From contig OZ252103.1 of assembly GCA_965248395.1 (NCBI GenBank), positions 558,001 to 622,000 on the forward strand: 64,000 nucleotides of DNA. The letters are read 5' to 3'. The position numbers were made by a program, and so were the translations under genes. The notes beneath the pieces are model-generated. The model saw only the letters and a list, made by a program, of their open reading frames with translations. It searched no databases and was not told where the DNA came from. Shown here piece by piece: positions 48,618 through 57,267 of this stretch. Numbering within the stretch: position 1 is the first letter of the stretch; each line of letters opens with the position of its first letter. The DNA is from JAAXHH01 sp965248395. GTDB lineage: Bacteria > JAAXHH01.

Positions 48618-49421
48618 ATGGGCAAGGTTATTTCGATCGCGAATCAGAAGGGTGGGGTAGGCAAGACGACCACTTCGGTCAACCTGGCCGCCTGCCTGGG
48701 CGTCGCGGAAAAGAAGACCCTTCTGGTCGATCTGGATCCGCAGTCAAACGCCACGTCGGGACTCGGACTACACGATCGAACGCTGGACGTGACGATCTAC
48801 GAAGTCCTGTTGGACGAACGCCCCATCGAAGAAGCCGTCCAGCAGACCGAGATTGCCGCGCTCCACGTCGTTCCGGCCCATCGCCGGCTGGTCGGCGCCG
48901 AAATCGAACTGGTCTCGGCCATCGCCAGGGAGCGGAAGTTGGAAGAAGCGATTAAGTCTATACGCGACGAATATGATTACATCCTCATCGACTGCCCGCC
49001 CTCCCTGAGTCTATTGACCTTGAACGCGCTGACGGCGGCGGACTCGGTGCTGATACCCATACAGTGCGAGTACTATGCCCTCGAGGGACTTGGGCAACTG
49101 CTCAATTCGATCCGTAAAATCCAGAAACACCTGAATCGGAACCTGAAAATAGAAGGCATACTTCTGACGATGTACGACAAAAGGCTGAATCTCTCGAGAC
49201 AGATCGAGGTGGAAGCGAAGCAGTACTTCGCGGACAAGGTGTACCGGACTGCGATACCGAGAAACGTACGGTTGAGCGAAGCGCCGAGTTTCGGCAGTCC
49301 GATCATCCTGTATGACATTCTCTCGTCGGGAGCGGAAAGCTATATGAGTTTAGCCAGAGAGGTGATCGCGAATGGCAGCCAGGAAAGTGCTGGGGCGGGG
49401 GTTGGAAGCGCTGATTCCTGA
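48618..49421 (+). CDS. parA: Chromosome-partitioning ATPase ParA/Soj
   Basis: 267 residues. Deviant Walker A KGGVGKTTTSVNLAACL at residue 11 onward, DLDPQSNATSGLG, IDCPPSLSLLTLNAL and QIEVEAKQYF. It binds DNA as an ATP dimer and is driven by ParB for origin segregation. It overlaps parB by 50 bases. rsmG, often upstream, is instead at the window's left end. Confidence 0.95.
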   Translation: MGKVISIANQKGGVGKTTTSVNLAACLGVAEKKTLLVDLDPQSNATSGLGLHDRTLDVTIYEVLLDERPIEEAVQQTEIAALHVVPAHRRLVGAEIELVSAIARERKLEEAIKSIRDEYDYILIDCPPSLSLLTLNALTAADSVLIPIQCEYYALEGLGQLLNSIRKIQKHLNRNLKIEGILLTMYDKRLNLSRQIEVEAKQYFADKVYRTAIPRNVRLSEAPSFGSPIILYDILSSGAESYMSLAREVIANGSQESAGAGVGSADS

Positions 49422-50232
49422 TCTTCCGGACGACCAGGAAGGCAGGCAGAGCGTTCTCCAGGTGCCGATCGAACGGATATCGGCCAATCCCTATCAACCG
49501 CGGCAGTCGTTCGACCAGGCCCGGCTCGACGAGCTGGCCCGGTCCATCCTCGAGAAGGGTGTGATCCAGCCCGTCACCGTCCGCAGAAAAAATGAAAAGG
49601 ACGAATTCGAACTGATCACCGGGGAACGGCGGCTACGGGCCGCCAGGCAAACAGGCTACCAGACCATACCGGCCATCGTAATGACGGTTTCATCCCCCGA
49701 GGAAATGATGGAACTGTCGTTGATAGAGAACATCCAGCGCGATGACCTGAATTCCATCCACGAAGCCAGGGCGTACCTTCGGCTGCAGGAAGAATGCCAC
49801 TTGACGCAGGAGGAAGTCGCCACCCGCGTGGGGAAGAACAGGACGACCGTGGCCAATACGCTCAGGTTGCTGAAACTGCCGGCCGAGGTCCAGCAGTGCC
49901 TACTGGCCGATGAGATATCCATGGGTCACGCACGGGCGCTGCTCGGGCTTGAAAAACGGGCGGATCAAGCAGAACTGTGCAAGCAGGTCGTAAAAAAGGG
50001 TCTCTCGGTTCGCAAGGTGGAAGAACTGGTAAAAAAACGCTTTGAGGAAAAGCGGGAAAGCGCACCTGCGCGCAAGCCACACGATCTCGCGGCCGCCGAG
50101 TCCATCATTCAGCGCTTGCTCGGCACCAAGGTGAACATCAACCGCAGGCAGCACAAGGGGAAGATCGAGATCGAGTTTTATTCCACGGACGACCTGAACC
50201 GCATCCTGGAATTGCTGAAAGTGCGATTGTAA
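49372..50232 (+). CDS. parB: Chromosome-partitioning protein ParB/Spo0J
   Basis: 286 residues. An N-terminal basic motif and VPIERISANPYQPRQSF lead to the CTPase pocket: ITGERRLRAARQTGY and SLIENIQRDDLNSIHEA. The HTH reads LTQEEVATRVGKNRTTVANT, and the C-terminal dimerisation domain follows. It loads at parS and slides as a CTP clamp. I found no good parS (TGTTTCACGTGAAACA) in the window. Confidence 0.95.
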   Translation: MAARKVLGRGLEALIPDLPDDQEGRQSVLQVPIERISANPYQPRQSFDQARLDELARSILEKGVIQPVTVRRKNEKDEFELITGERRLRAARQTGYQTIPAIVMTVSSPEEMMELSLIENIQRDDLNSIHEARAYLRLQEECHLTQEEVATRVGKNRTTVANTLRLLKLPAEVQQCLLADEISMGHARALLGLEKRADQAELCKQVVKKGLSVRKVEELVKKRFEEKRESAPARKPHDLAAAESIIQRLLGTKVNINRRQHKGKIEIEFYSTDDLNRILELLKVRL

Positions 50233-50294
50233 GACCCATCGAACCCCCGATTCGCGCATCGCCATAACTGGCCCCGTAATTTTGCCAATATTCT

Positions 50295-50322
50295 TTGACA
50301 TTTCAGGCCGCCCGCCTATATT
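50295..50322 (+). promoter_or_regulatory. Promoter upstream of M23 peptidase gene
   Basis: TTGACA (50295-50300), a 16-base spacer, and TATATT (50317-50322), about 75 bases before the GTG at 50399. It could serve the whole M23-bactofilin-ATP synthase run. Confidence 0.55.
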
Positions 50323-50398
50323 TATGCTGTTTGCGCCGTTTCCGTCGCGAGGAGTGACGGGACGATGACGGATATACGTGTCCGAGGCGGTATAGACC

Positions 50399-51271
50399 GT
50401 GTCCAGAATACGCCGAATGTCGCTGGTTTTCGTCTCCGACCGATCGGGTCGGTCGCGTGAACTGCGGATGCCGCGGTTTCTGTTTATACTGCTCGCGTCG
50501 GTGGTTGTGCTGGGCCTGCTAATGCCGTTGATACTCCTGGCGCTGTCGCCACGATTCGCCGGTGTGGTAGAGATCACCTTCGGCAGTCCCTGGAAAGAGC
50601 AGATGAAGTCGGTTAAGGAAAGATCCATGGAGCTGACCCGTCAATTGGAAGAATTGAAACAGACTGCCAGAACCATTCGAAGGTTGGCCGGTGTCGAAGG
50701 ATTCGAATCCGATTCCCTGGCGCGGGTGGAAGACGTTGCCGGCACCCAGGCCGCCAGCAGGGACGGACTGCCCTTTCTGATGGATGACGGCCTTCCCGTC
50801 ATTGCAGAGGCCGGTTCGGCCGGGGAAAGAACCGCCCTGTTCCGATACGTACCGTCCATATGGCCGGCAGCGGGCTGGGTGACGCGGGAGTATGAACAAG
50901 GGAGCGACCCGATCGTGGCCACGCATTTCGGCCTGGACATCGCCGCCCGTGAAGGCGCGCGTGTTCTGTCCGCGGCCGACGGGGTGGTTACGTTTGCGGA
51001 CTGGGACCAGAACCTGGGCTGGCTGGTAGAAATCGATCACGGGTACGATCTGACAACACAGTACGGACACAACGCCAGGCTGCGGGTCGACCGCGGCCAA
51101 AAGGTCCGGCGGGGACAGATCATCGCCCTGGTCGGGAATACGGGCCGCAGTACCGCGCCGCATCTCCATTACGAAGTCTGGAAGGACAACGTCCCAGTCG
51201 ATCCGCGAGGTTACCTGCCGGAGACCATCCAGTGGGATGATCTGCTGGTGAGCGCAAGAACACCGGGTTGA
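50399..51271 (+). CDS. Membrane-anchored M23 (LytM) peptidase
   Basis: 290 residues, GTG start. A membrane helix (FLFILLASVVVLGLLMPLIL) and a coiled coil (KSVKERSMELTRQLEELKQT) precede the LytM domain at about 170-285. Zinc ligands are visible in HFGLDIAAREG (His, Asp) and HLHYEVW (HxH), so it should be an active peptidoglycan endopeptidase. It ends one base before the bactofilin gene, a pairing known from bacteria where bactofilins localise M23 enzymes to shape the cell. Confidence 0.9.
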   Translation: MSRIRRMSLVFVSDRSGRSRELRMPRFLFILLASVVVLGLLMPLILLALSPRFAGVVEITFGSPWKEQMKSVKERSMELTRQLEELKQTARTIRRLAGVEGFESDSLARVEDVAGTQAASRDGLPFLMDDGLPVIAEAGSAGERTALFRYVPSIWPAAGWVTREYEQGSDPIVATHFGLDIAAREGARVLSAADGVVTFADWDQNLGWLVEIDHGYDLTTQYGHNARLRVDRGQKVRRGQIIALVGNTGRSTAPHLHYEVWKDNVPVDPRGYLPETIQWDDLLVSARTPG

Positions 51272-51272
51272 C

Positions 51273-51680
51273 ATGTTCAGGTCATCGGGCGGGGGACGAA
51301 TTCAGGAGAGTGGAATGACGATCATTGCCAAAGGTACGGAAGTGAACGGTGCGATGGATATAGAAGGGAATATCCGGATCGACGGCACGGTGAATGGCGA
51401 CTTGAAGGCAACAGACGGTGTGGAAGTCGGCAAGACCGGAAGAATAGTGGGCTCGATCATTGATGCCAAGACCGCGGTGATACATGGCTACGTGGAAGGT
51501 CAACTGAACGTTTCGAACCACGTCGTCCTTGGAAGCAAGTCCACGCTCATCGGAGATTTGAAAACCAGGTCCCTTGTCATCGAAGAAGGGGCGGTTTTCC
51601 AGGGAAACTCGGCCATGTCGGACAACGCTGCCCATCCGAAAGAACGAAACGTGACGGCAAGTAGCGATGAACCAGGTTAA
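51273..51680 (+). CDS. Bactofilin (polymer-forming cytoskeletal protein)
   Basis: 135 residues. The central right-handed beta-helix with hydrophobic rungs reads GAMDIEGNIRIDGTVNGDLK, VGKTGRIVGSIIDAK, VIHGYVEGQLNVSNHVVLGS. Short disordered ends flank it, with a polar tail after SAMSDNAA. Bactofilins form nucleotide-free filaments and scaffold cell-wall enzymes or, in Myxococcus, ParAB. Position between an M23 peptidase and the atp operon, and 1 kb from parAB, fits both. Confidence 0.93.
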   Translation: MFRSSGGGRIQESGMTIIAKGTEVNGAMDIEGNIRIDGTVNGDLKATDGVEVGKTGRIVGSIIDAKTAVIHGYVEGQLNVSNHVVLGSKSTLIGDLKTRSLVIEEGAVFQGNSAMSDNAAHPKERNVTASSDEPG

Positions 51681-51709
51681 AAGACCGTCCGTGAGACGTT
51701 TAATGATCT

Positions 51710-51979
51710 ATGGAACAGAATTCTCGGGGCCGATGGCAATACATGAGGGAAGCCGGCGAACTTGCCGTAATCGGCCTGACTCTGGTTTTCGCCACCGCGA
51801 TAGGATACTTTCTGGGTCACCAGGTCGAACTGGCCTTGCCTGAGTGGAAGCCCTGGGGCGGCGTAGCCGGAGCCATGCTCGGCGTCGTGGCCGGGTTCCT
51901 GGAAATGGCGCGGACGGTGAAACGCCTGAATAGAAAGATCGAAGCGGCGGAAAGGGAGAGAGATGGCGCAAAGCGCTGA
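51710..51979 (+). CDS. atpZ: AtpZ/AtpI-like small membrane protein
   Basis: 89 residues with two predicted membrane helices (LAVIGLTLVFATAIGYFLGH and GGVAGAMLGVVAGFLEMART) and a charged tail. It matches the putative F0F1 ATPase subunit family, thought to aid ion supply or c-ring assembly. First gene of the ATP synthase operon. It overlaps the next gene by 17 bases. Confidence 0.8.
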   Translation: MEQNSRGRWQYMREAGELAVIGLTLVFATAIGYFLGHQVELALPEWKPWGGVAGAMLGVVAGFLEMARTVKRLNRKIEAAERERDGAKR

Positions 51980-52496
51980 GCATGACAACGGAATATCGAT
52001 CGGGGACGTGTCGAGCGCCGGAGCGGCGCCGGACGTCGCCATCCAGTCCGGAAGCGCAGGCGAACCGTTGAAACGTTTCCTGCCCCGGGTCTATCGGATC
52101 AATGCCCTGTTGACCGTGGTGGGTGCCATCGCGGCGCGGGTGGCCGGCGCCGACCTGCTTGCCGTCAATTTCTTTGTCGGATCGATGATCGGGATGTTGA
52201 TGTTGTATACCACGGCCTGGCTGGTCCGCCGTTACATCACGCCCAGTAAACATATCAGGCGGAACCGCATCCGGCTGATGCTGCTACTGCTGGCCAAGCT
52301 GCCGCTTTTGGGACTCGCGCTGTTTTTCGTGACGTCGGGGGACTGGTTCCACCCCATCGGACTGTTGTTGGGCGTGTCCATGATGCCTTTCACGCTGACC
52401 CTTTACGGGTTGACCCTGTTCATGCGGCAGAGCGAAGGGGATGAACGGATCGACTGGAACACCGTACTGGACAAGCCGAAGCGATCATACCGGTAA
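51963..52496 (+). CDS. atpI: ATP synthase subunit I-like membrane protein
   Basis: 177 residues. A polar N-terminus of about 40 is followed by four membrane helices (LLTVVGAIAARVAGADLLAV, FFVGSMIGMLMLYTTAWLVR, MLLLLAKLPLLGLALFFV, GLLLGVSMMPFTLTLYGLTL). Sequence identity is weak, but length, topology and position between atpZ and atpB fit AtpI, a c-ring assembly helper. Confidence 0.65.
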   Translation: MAQSAEHDNGISIGDVSSAGAAPDVAIQSGSAGEPLKRFLPRVYRINALLTVVGAIAARVAGADLLAVNFFVGSMIGMLMLYTTAWLVRRYITPSKHIRRNRIRLMLLLLAKLPLLGLALFFVTSGDWFHPIGLLLGVSMMPFTLTLYGLTLFMRQSEGDERIDWNTVLDKPKRSYR

Positions 52497-52508
52497 GGAG
52501 GTTTCCCT

Positions 52509-53321
52509 TTGACTACTCCGTGGTCGAGTGTCCTTTCTCTGACGATGGCGTCGGAGGAGGGGAGCGGTGAAGCCCACTACTCGATTCTACATGGACTATT
52601 CCTGCTGCTGGGACCTCTGGCCGAATGGATCCCCAGACCCGAGAAACAGCCGGATCTCGTACTGAACACCCTGTTCGTCTTCGTAACTGTCCTCGTACTC
52701 GTTACCATCGCGGTTAGAACGTTCAAGCGTATACCCGAAGGATCGATCCAGACACTCTTCGAAATAGCCGTCGAGGGATTGACCGGTTTTTTCCTCAACA
52801 TTGTCGGGGAACGCGGCAGAAAGTACATACCGTTTTTCGCCTCCTTCTTCATCTACATATGGTTCATGAACATGCTGGGCGTCATCCCCGGATTCCAGTC
52901 GCCCACCGCCGATCTCAACACTACACTCGGATTCGCCATTATCTCCGTCGTGGCGGCCCATCTCATCGGTCTGCGCGAAATAGGGATCAAGGCCTATCTC
53001 TGGCATTTCTGGGGCGAGCCCAGGTGGATGGGCGTGCTCATGTGCCCCCTCCATATCATCGGCGAGTTCGCCAAGGTCATCTCCCTGTCGATCCGACTGT
53101 TCGGAAACGTGTTCGGAGAGGAGATGATCCTCCTGGTTCTGGCCGGACTGTCCCCGGTGCTGCTCATGGGCGCCCTCGAGGTGCCGTACGTGCCGCTTCA
53201 TTTTCCCATGCTGATGTTCGCCGTGTTTTCGGGGACGATACAGGCGATGATATTCTCGGTGCTTAGCGCCGTGTACGTGGCCCAGTTCCTGGATCATGGT
53301 CACGGGGACGAGGAACACTGA
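52509..53321 (+). CDS. atpB: F-type ATP synthase subunit a
   Basis: 270 residues with TTG start after AAGGAGG. Five to six membrane helices. The essential helix has LSIRLFGNVFGEEMILLVL with Arg196 opposite the c-ring. The last helix includes MLMFAVFSGTIQAMIFSVLS. It forms the ion half-channels. Confidence 0.94.
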   Translation: MTTPWSSVLSLTMASEEGSGEAHYSILHGLFLLLGPLAEWIPRPEKQPDLVLNTLFVFVTVLVLVTIAVRTFKRIPEGSIQTLFEIAVEGLTGFFLNIVGERGRKYIPFFASFFIYIWFMNMLGVIPGFQSPTADLNTTLGFAIISVVAAHLIGLREIGIKAYLWHFWGEPRWMGVLMCPLHIIGEFAKVISLSIRLFGNVFGEEMILLVLAGLSPVLLMGALEVPYVPLHFPMLMFAVFSGTIQAMIFSVLSAVYVAQFLDHGHGDEEH

Positions 53322-53393
53322 TTTTCAGTCGATACGTTACTGGACGTATGATTTGGTTTTATTCCAATCTCTAATCCGAAAGGAGCCTTTTTC

Positions 53394-53666
53394 ATGCTGT
53401 ACTACATGGGTTTAGGACTTGGCGTAGCCCTTGCCGTTTCCATAGCCGCCATCGGCGCCGGTGTCGGGCAGGGCATCGCCACCGGTCTGGCCTGTCAGGG
53501 CATTTCCCGTCAACCCGAAGCCGCCGGCCGCATTCAGCTGGTGATGATTATCGGTCTGGCGTTCATGGAATCGCTGGCAATCTACGGCCTGCTGGTGTTC
53601 TTCATGCTCCAGGGCCAGTTGCCTTCCTTCGAACAGGTCATGGAACTTACCCGCCTCGGCCAGTAG
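53394..53666 (+). CDS. atpE: F-type ATP synthase subunit c
   Basis: 90 residues, two helices joined by the RQPEA loop. The first has AIGAGVGQGIATGLAC (Gln26), the second MIIGLAFMESLAIYGLLVFF (Glu59, Ser60, Tyr64). Glu59 is the ion-binding carboxylate. Gln26, Ser60 and Tyr64 are at the same relative positions as sodium ligands Gln32, Ser66 and Tyr70 of the Ilyobacter c-ring, but Thr67 is replaced by Leu61. A strong AAAGGAG Shine-Dalgarno fits its high stoichiometry. Confidence 0.95.
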   Translation: MLYYMGLGLGVALAVSIAAIGAGVGQGIATGLACQGISRQPEAAGRIQLVMIIGLAFMESLAIYGLLVFFMLQGQLPSFEQVMELTRLGQ

Positions 53667-53751
53667 CGTTCATGCGGCCCGCATGGTCTGCATGGCTTGC
53701 GACGCGTGCCCGTATGGAGCGCGCGGGCCGGCGTTCGAAGGAGCATAGCGC

Positions 53752-54261
53752 GTGTTAGATATCTTGCACGATCTTGGCATTGACCTGAGCACCCTGATCA
53801 TCCAGATGATCGGGTTCTTCATCCTGTTCTTCGTCCTGAAACGGTATGTCTTCGGCATGATTGGCGGGGCCATCGAGGACAGGAAGCGGGATATCCGCGA
53901 CCGCATGGCCGGACTGGACGCAGACCGGAAGGAACTGGACCGTCTTCAGGATGAGGCCAGGCGGCGGCTCGAGGAAATCGAAGCGGAGGCCAGGGAAAGA
54001 ATGCAGGCCGCCGTCGATCAGTCCAACGCGGAACGCGGCCGGATCCTGGCGCAGACCCAGCAGGACACGGACCGCGAACTGGAAAAGGCACGGAACACCA
54101 TCCGACGCGAGAAGGAACACGCGGTGGCCGAACTGCGCGCCCAGGTGGGCGACCTGGCGGTGGAGATAGCGGGAAGGGTCCTGAACAGCACGCTGGACGC
54201 GGCGGAACACCGGAAGGTCGTGGACGAATTCATCGCACAATTACCCTCTACGAAGGAATAG
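53752..54261 (+). CDS. atpF: F-type ATP synthase subunit b
   Basis: 169 residues, GTG start after GAAGGAG. One N-terminal membrane helix (TLIIQMIGFFILFFVLKRYV) and a long charged right-handed coiled coil (DRLQDEARRRLEEIEAEARE and beyond). It is the peripheral stalk. Only one b-type gene is present, so a homodimer is expected. Confidence 0.93.
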   Translation: MLDILHDLGIDLSTLIIQMIGFFILFFVLKRYVFGMIGGAIEDRKRDIRDRMAGLDADRKELDRLQDEARRRLEEIEAEARERMQAAVDQSNAERGRILAQTQQDTDRELEKARNTIRREKEHAVAELRAQVGDLAVEIAGRVLNSTLDAAEHRKVVDEFIAQLPSTKE

Positions 54262-54270
54262 CGGGGAATC

Positions 54271-54810
54271 ATGGCCAGTACGAAAGACATCGCACACCGG
54301 TACGCCGGCGCCTGGCTGGAAGCCGCGGCTGAAAGAGGCACGGTGGACCGTGCGCGCGGCGAGATCGCAGCCCTTGAGAACCTGTGCCGGGAATCGGCGC
54401 CCTTCGTCGATTTCGTGACGGACAAGGCGATACTAGGGGAGGTAAAGCATCGCATCCTGGGGGAACTGTTCGAGGACAAGGTCCAGGACATCACCCTCAA
54501 CTTACTGTACCTCCTGGTCGCGAGGCACCGGGAAAGATACCTCAGGGAAATCCTTGCGGCCTGCCGAGTCATTCTGGATGAATGGGACGGTATAGTGAAC
54601 GCCGACGTGGCGAGTGCGGTGACGCTGACAGAGACGCAGGAAGACGACCTTAAATCCAGGCTGGAATCGTATACGGGAAAAAGCGTAAGGATGAAGACCT
54701 CCGTGAATCCGGACCTGACCGGGGGTTTCGTGGTCCGCGTGGGCGACCAGGTATTCGACAGCAGCCTGGCCACGCAACTCCAGCGGGTCCGGCAGTCGCT
54801 CGTTGGATAA
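54271..54810 (+). CDS. atpH: F-type ATP synthase subunit delta
   Basis: 179 residues. N-terminal helical domain starting STKDIAHRYAGAWLEAAAER, hinge and C-terminal domain ending in GGFVVRVGDQVFDSSLATQL. It joins the stalk to the top of F1. It starts 9 bases after atpF. Confidence 0.93.
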   Translation: MASTKDIAHRYAGAWLEAAAERGTVDRARGEIAALENLCRESAPFVDFVTDKAILGEVKHRILGELFEDKVQDITLNLLYLLVARHRERYLREILAACRVILDEWDGIVNADVASAVTLTETQEDDLKSRLESYTGKSVRMKTSVNPDLTGGFVVRVGDQVFDSSLATQLQRVRQSLVG

Positions 54811-54831
54811 TGAGCATCGATGGAGAATACA

Positions 54832-56364
54832 ATGGCATTTGATGAAATAGAAATTCGTGCGGACGAGGTCTCTGAGCTCCTCAAGCAACAGGTCCTCGAC
54901 TTCAAGCGAGAGGTAGATATCTACGAGACGGGCACCGTGTTGCAGGTGGGCGACGGCATCGCACGCGTGCAGGGCCTTTCCAACGTGATGGCGAACGAAC
55001 TCGTCGAGTTCCCCAACGACGTGGTGGGCATGGTGCTCAACCTGGAAGAAGACAACGTCGGGTGCATCCTGTTCGGGGACGATCAGTTGATCAGGGAAGG
55101 CGATCCGGTCAAGCGCACTCAGCATATCGCCGAATGCGCCGTGGGCGACGGTATGCTGGGCCGCGTCGTCGATTCCCTGGGACGGCCCATCGACGGCAAG
55201 GGTCTCATAGTCGGCGCTGAAACGCGGCCGATCGAGAAGAAGGCGCCCGGCGTCGTGCAGCGTCAGCCCGTAAACGAGCCCATGTATACCGGTCTCAAGG
55301 TGATCGACAGCATGTTCCCCATTGGAAGGGGCCAGCGCGAGTTGATCATCGGCGACCGGCAGACGGGCAAGACGGCCTTGGCCATAGACGCGATCATCAA
55401 CCAGAAGGGCCAGGACGTGGCCTGTATCTATGTGGCCATCGGACAGAAGGGTTCCACCATCGCCAAGACGGTCGCCACCCTGGAAGAACACGGCGCCATG
55501 GAGTACACCACCGTGGTCGCGGCCGCGGCCAGCGCTCCTGCGCCGATGCAGTTCCTGGCGCCCTACGCCGGCGCGACCATGGGCGAGTACTACCGCGACA
55601 GTGGGAAGCACGCTCTGGCTATTTACGACGATCTCACCAAGCACGCGGTCGCCTACCGGCAGTTGTCGCTGAACCTCCGTCGTCCGCCGGGACGCGAAGC
55701 CTATCCGGGAGACGTGTTCTATCTACATGCCCGGCTCCTGGAGAGGGCGGCCAAGATGAGCGTCGAGTATGGCGGCGGCTCCCTGACTGCGCTGCCAGTG
55801 ATCGAAACGCAGTTCGGCGACGTATCGACATACATTCCGACCAATGTGATATCGATTACCGACGGCCAGATATACCTGGAATCCAACCTTTTTTTCGCCG
55901 GCCAGAGACCCGCGGTCAACGTGGGCCTTTCGGTGTCCCGCGTGGGCGGCGCCGCACAGATCAAGGCCATGAAAACGCGGCAGGTCGCCGGACTGCTTCG
56001 GACGTCCCTCGCCCGCTACCGGGAGCTGGAAGCCTTTGCCCGGTTCGGCACGTCCGGCCTGGACCAGACCACGCAGCGGGAACTACATCTCGGTGAACGG
56101 CTGGTCGAATTGCTCAAGCAAGCCCAATACCAGTCCATGGCGGTAGAGCAGCAGATCATTTCGCTCTACACGGGCGTCAACGGGATGTTGAACGACCTGG
56201 AAGTGGACGAGGTACAGTCTTTCGTGGAGGGATTGCTCCAGTACATGGATACGCACCACTCCGACGTGGGCCGTGAGATACGGGAAACGAAGGAGTTGAG
56301 CGAGGATCTCGAACAGCGCATCCGGACCGCCGTCGGGGATTTCAACAAGATCTTCAAGGCGTAG
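54832..56364 (+). CDS. atpA: F-type ATP synthase subunit alpha
   Basis: 510 residues from ATG 54832, chosen over the ATG at 54820 because GGAGAAT lies at ideal spacing before it. Walker A is GDRQTGKT (174-181). The arginine-finger region is VSRVGGAAQIKAM. The conserved RQLSLNLRRPPGREAYPGDV is present. Non-catalytic nucleotide-binding subunit. Confidence 0.97.
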   Translation: MAFDEIEIRADEVSELLKQQVLDFKREVDIYETGTVLQVGDGIARVQGLSNVMANELVEFPNDVVGMVLNLEEDNVGCILFGDDQLIREGDPVKRTQHIAECAVGDGMLGRVVDSLGRPIDGKGLIVGAETRPIEKKAPGVVQRQPVNEPMYTGLKVIDSMFPIGRGQRELIIGDRQTGKTALAIDAIINQKGQDVACIYVAIGQKGSTIAKTVATLEEHGAMEYTTVVAAAASAPAPMQFLAPYAGATMGEYYRDSGKHALAIYDDLTKHAVAYRQLSLNLRRPPGREAYPGDVFYLHARLLERAAKMSVEYGGGSLTALPVIETQFGDVSTYIPTNVISITDGQIYLESNLFFAGQRPAVNVGLSVSRVGGAAQIKAMKTRQVAGLLRTSLARYRELEAFARFGTSGLDQTTQRELHLGERLVELLKQAQYQSMAVEQQIISLYTGVNGMLNDLEVDEVQSFVEGLLQYMDTHHSDVGREIRETKELSEDLEQRIRTAVGDFNKIFKA

Positions 56365-56375
56365 GAAAGGATCCC

Positions 56376-57230
56376 ATGCCGTCATTACGCGAAATACGGC
56401 GACGCATCGCGAGTACGAAGGATATCCAGAAGATCACCAAGGCCATGCAGACCGTGGCCGGTGTCCGTCTGCGCCGGGCGCAAAGCCGGCTGTTCGCCGC
56501 CCGTCCCTACGCCCGGAAGCTGGACGAGATGATGAAGCACCTGGCCGCGCAGACGGCCGACGAGCGGCATCCGCTCATGACCGACCGCGAGGTGAACGCA
56601 TCCGCGCTGATCGTGGTTACGGCGGATCGGGGGTTCTGTGGAGGTTTCAACTCAAACGTCGTGCGCAGCGCGATGGAAAGCGTCCGAGAAGGTTCGCCGA
56701 AACCCGGACTGATATGCATTGGCCGCAAGGGTTCGGATACGCTCTCCCGTCAAAGGGTAGAAATCCTGTCCAGCCATACCAACGTGTTCCAGGCGCTGGT
56801 TTACGCCCAGGCCGGGGATATAGCCGACCAGGTGACCGGGCTGTATACGAGCGGTCGGATCGACCGGGTGGATATGCTGTACAACGAGTTCAAGTCCGCC
56901 GGTCAGCAGAACCTGGTGACCGATCAGTTGCTTCCCGTGCCGCCCATGCCGGTGGAAAGCGATCCGGGGTTCACGGGCTATCTGTACGAGCCGTCCCAGG
57001 GCCTACTCCTGGAAGACCTGGTGCCGCAGCATATTCGTTTCCAGCTGTGGCGCGTGCTGCTCGAATCCAACACGGCTGAAGAAGCCGCCCGCATGCTGGC
57101 GATGGACAATGCAACCAGGAACGCGAGCGACCTGATAGACGAGCTGACCCTGACGGCCAACAAGATCCGTCAGGAGACCATTACGTCCGAACTGATGGAC
57201 ATCGTAGGCGGCGCCGAAGCACTAAAATAA
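56376..57230 (+). CDS. atpG: F-type ATP synthase subunit gamma
   Basis: 284 residues. The N-terminal shaft helix begins SLREIRRRIASTKDIQKITK, followed by the Rossmann-like middle with VVTADRGFCGGFNSNV and the C-terminal shaft helix ending ITSELMDIVGGAEALK. Central rotor stalk. Confidence 0.96.
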   Translation: MPSLREIRRRIASTKDIQKITKAMQTVAGVRLRRAQSRLFAARPYARKLDEMMKHLAAQTADERHPLMTDREVNASALIVVTADRGFCGGFNSNVVRSAMESVREGSPKPGLICIGRKGSDTLSRQRVEILSSHTNVFQALVYAQAGDIADQVTGLYTSGRIDRVDMLYNEFKSAGQQNLVTDQLLPVPPMPVESDPGFTGYLYEPSQGLLLEDLVPQHIRFQLWRVLLESNTAEEAARMLAMDNATRNASDLIDELTLTANKIRQETITSELMDIVGGAEALK

Positions 57231-57267
57231 TGCCGGGCGACCGCCCATTGACCGGGGAAGGGAAACC

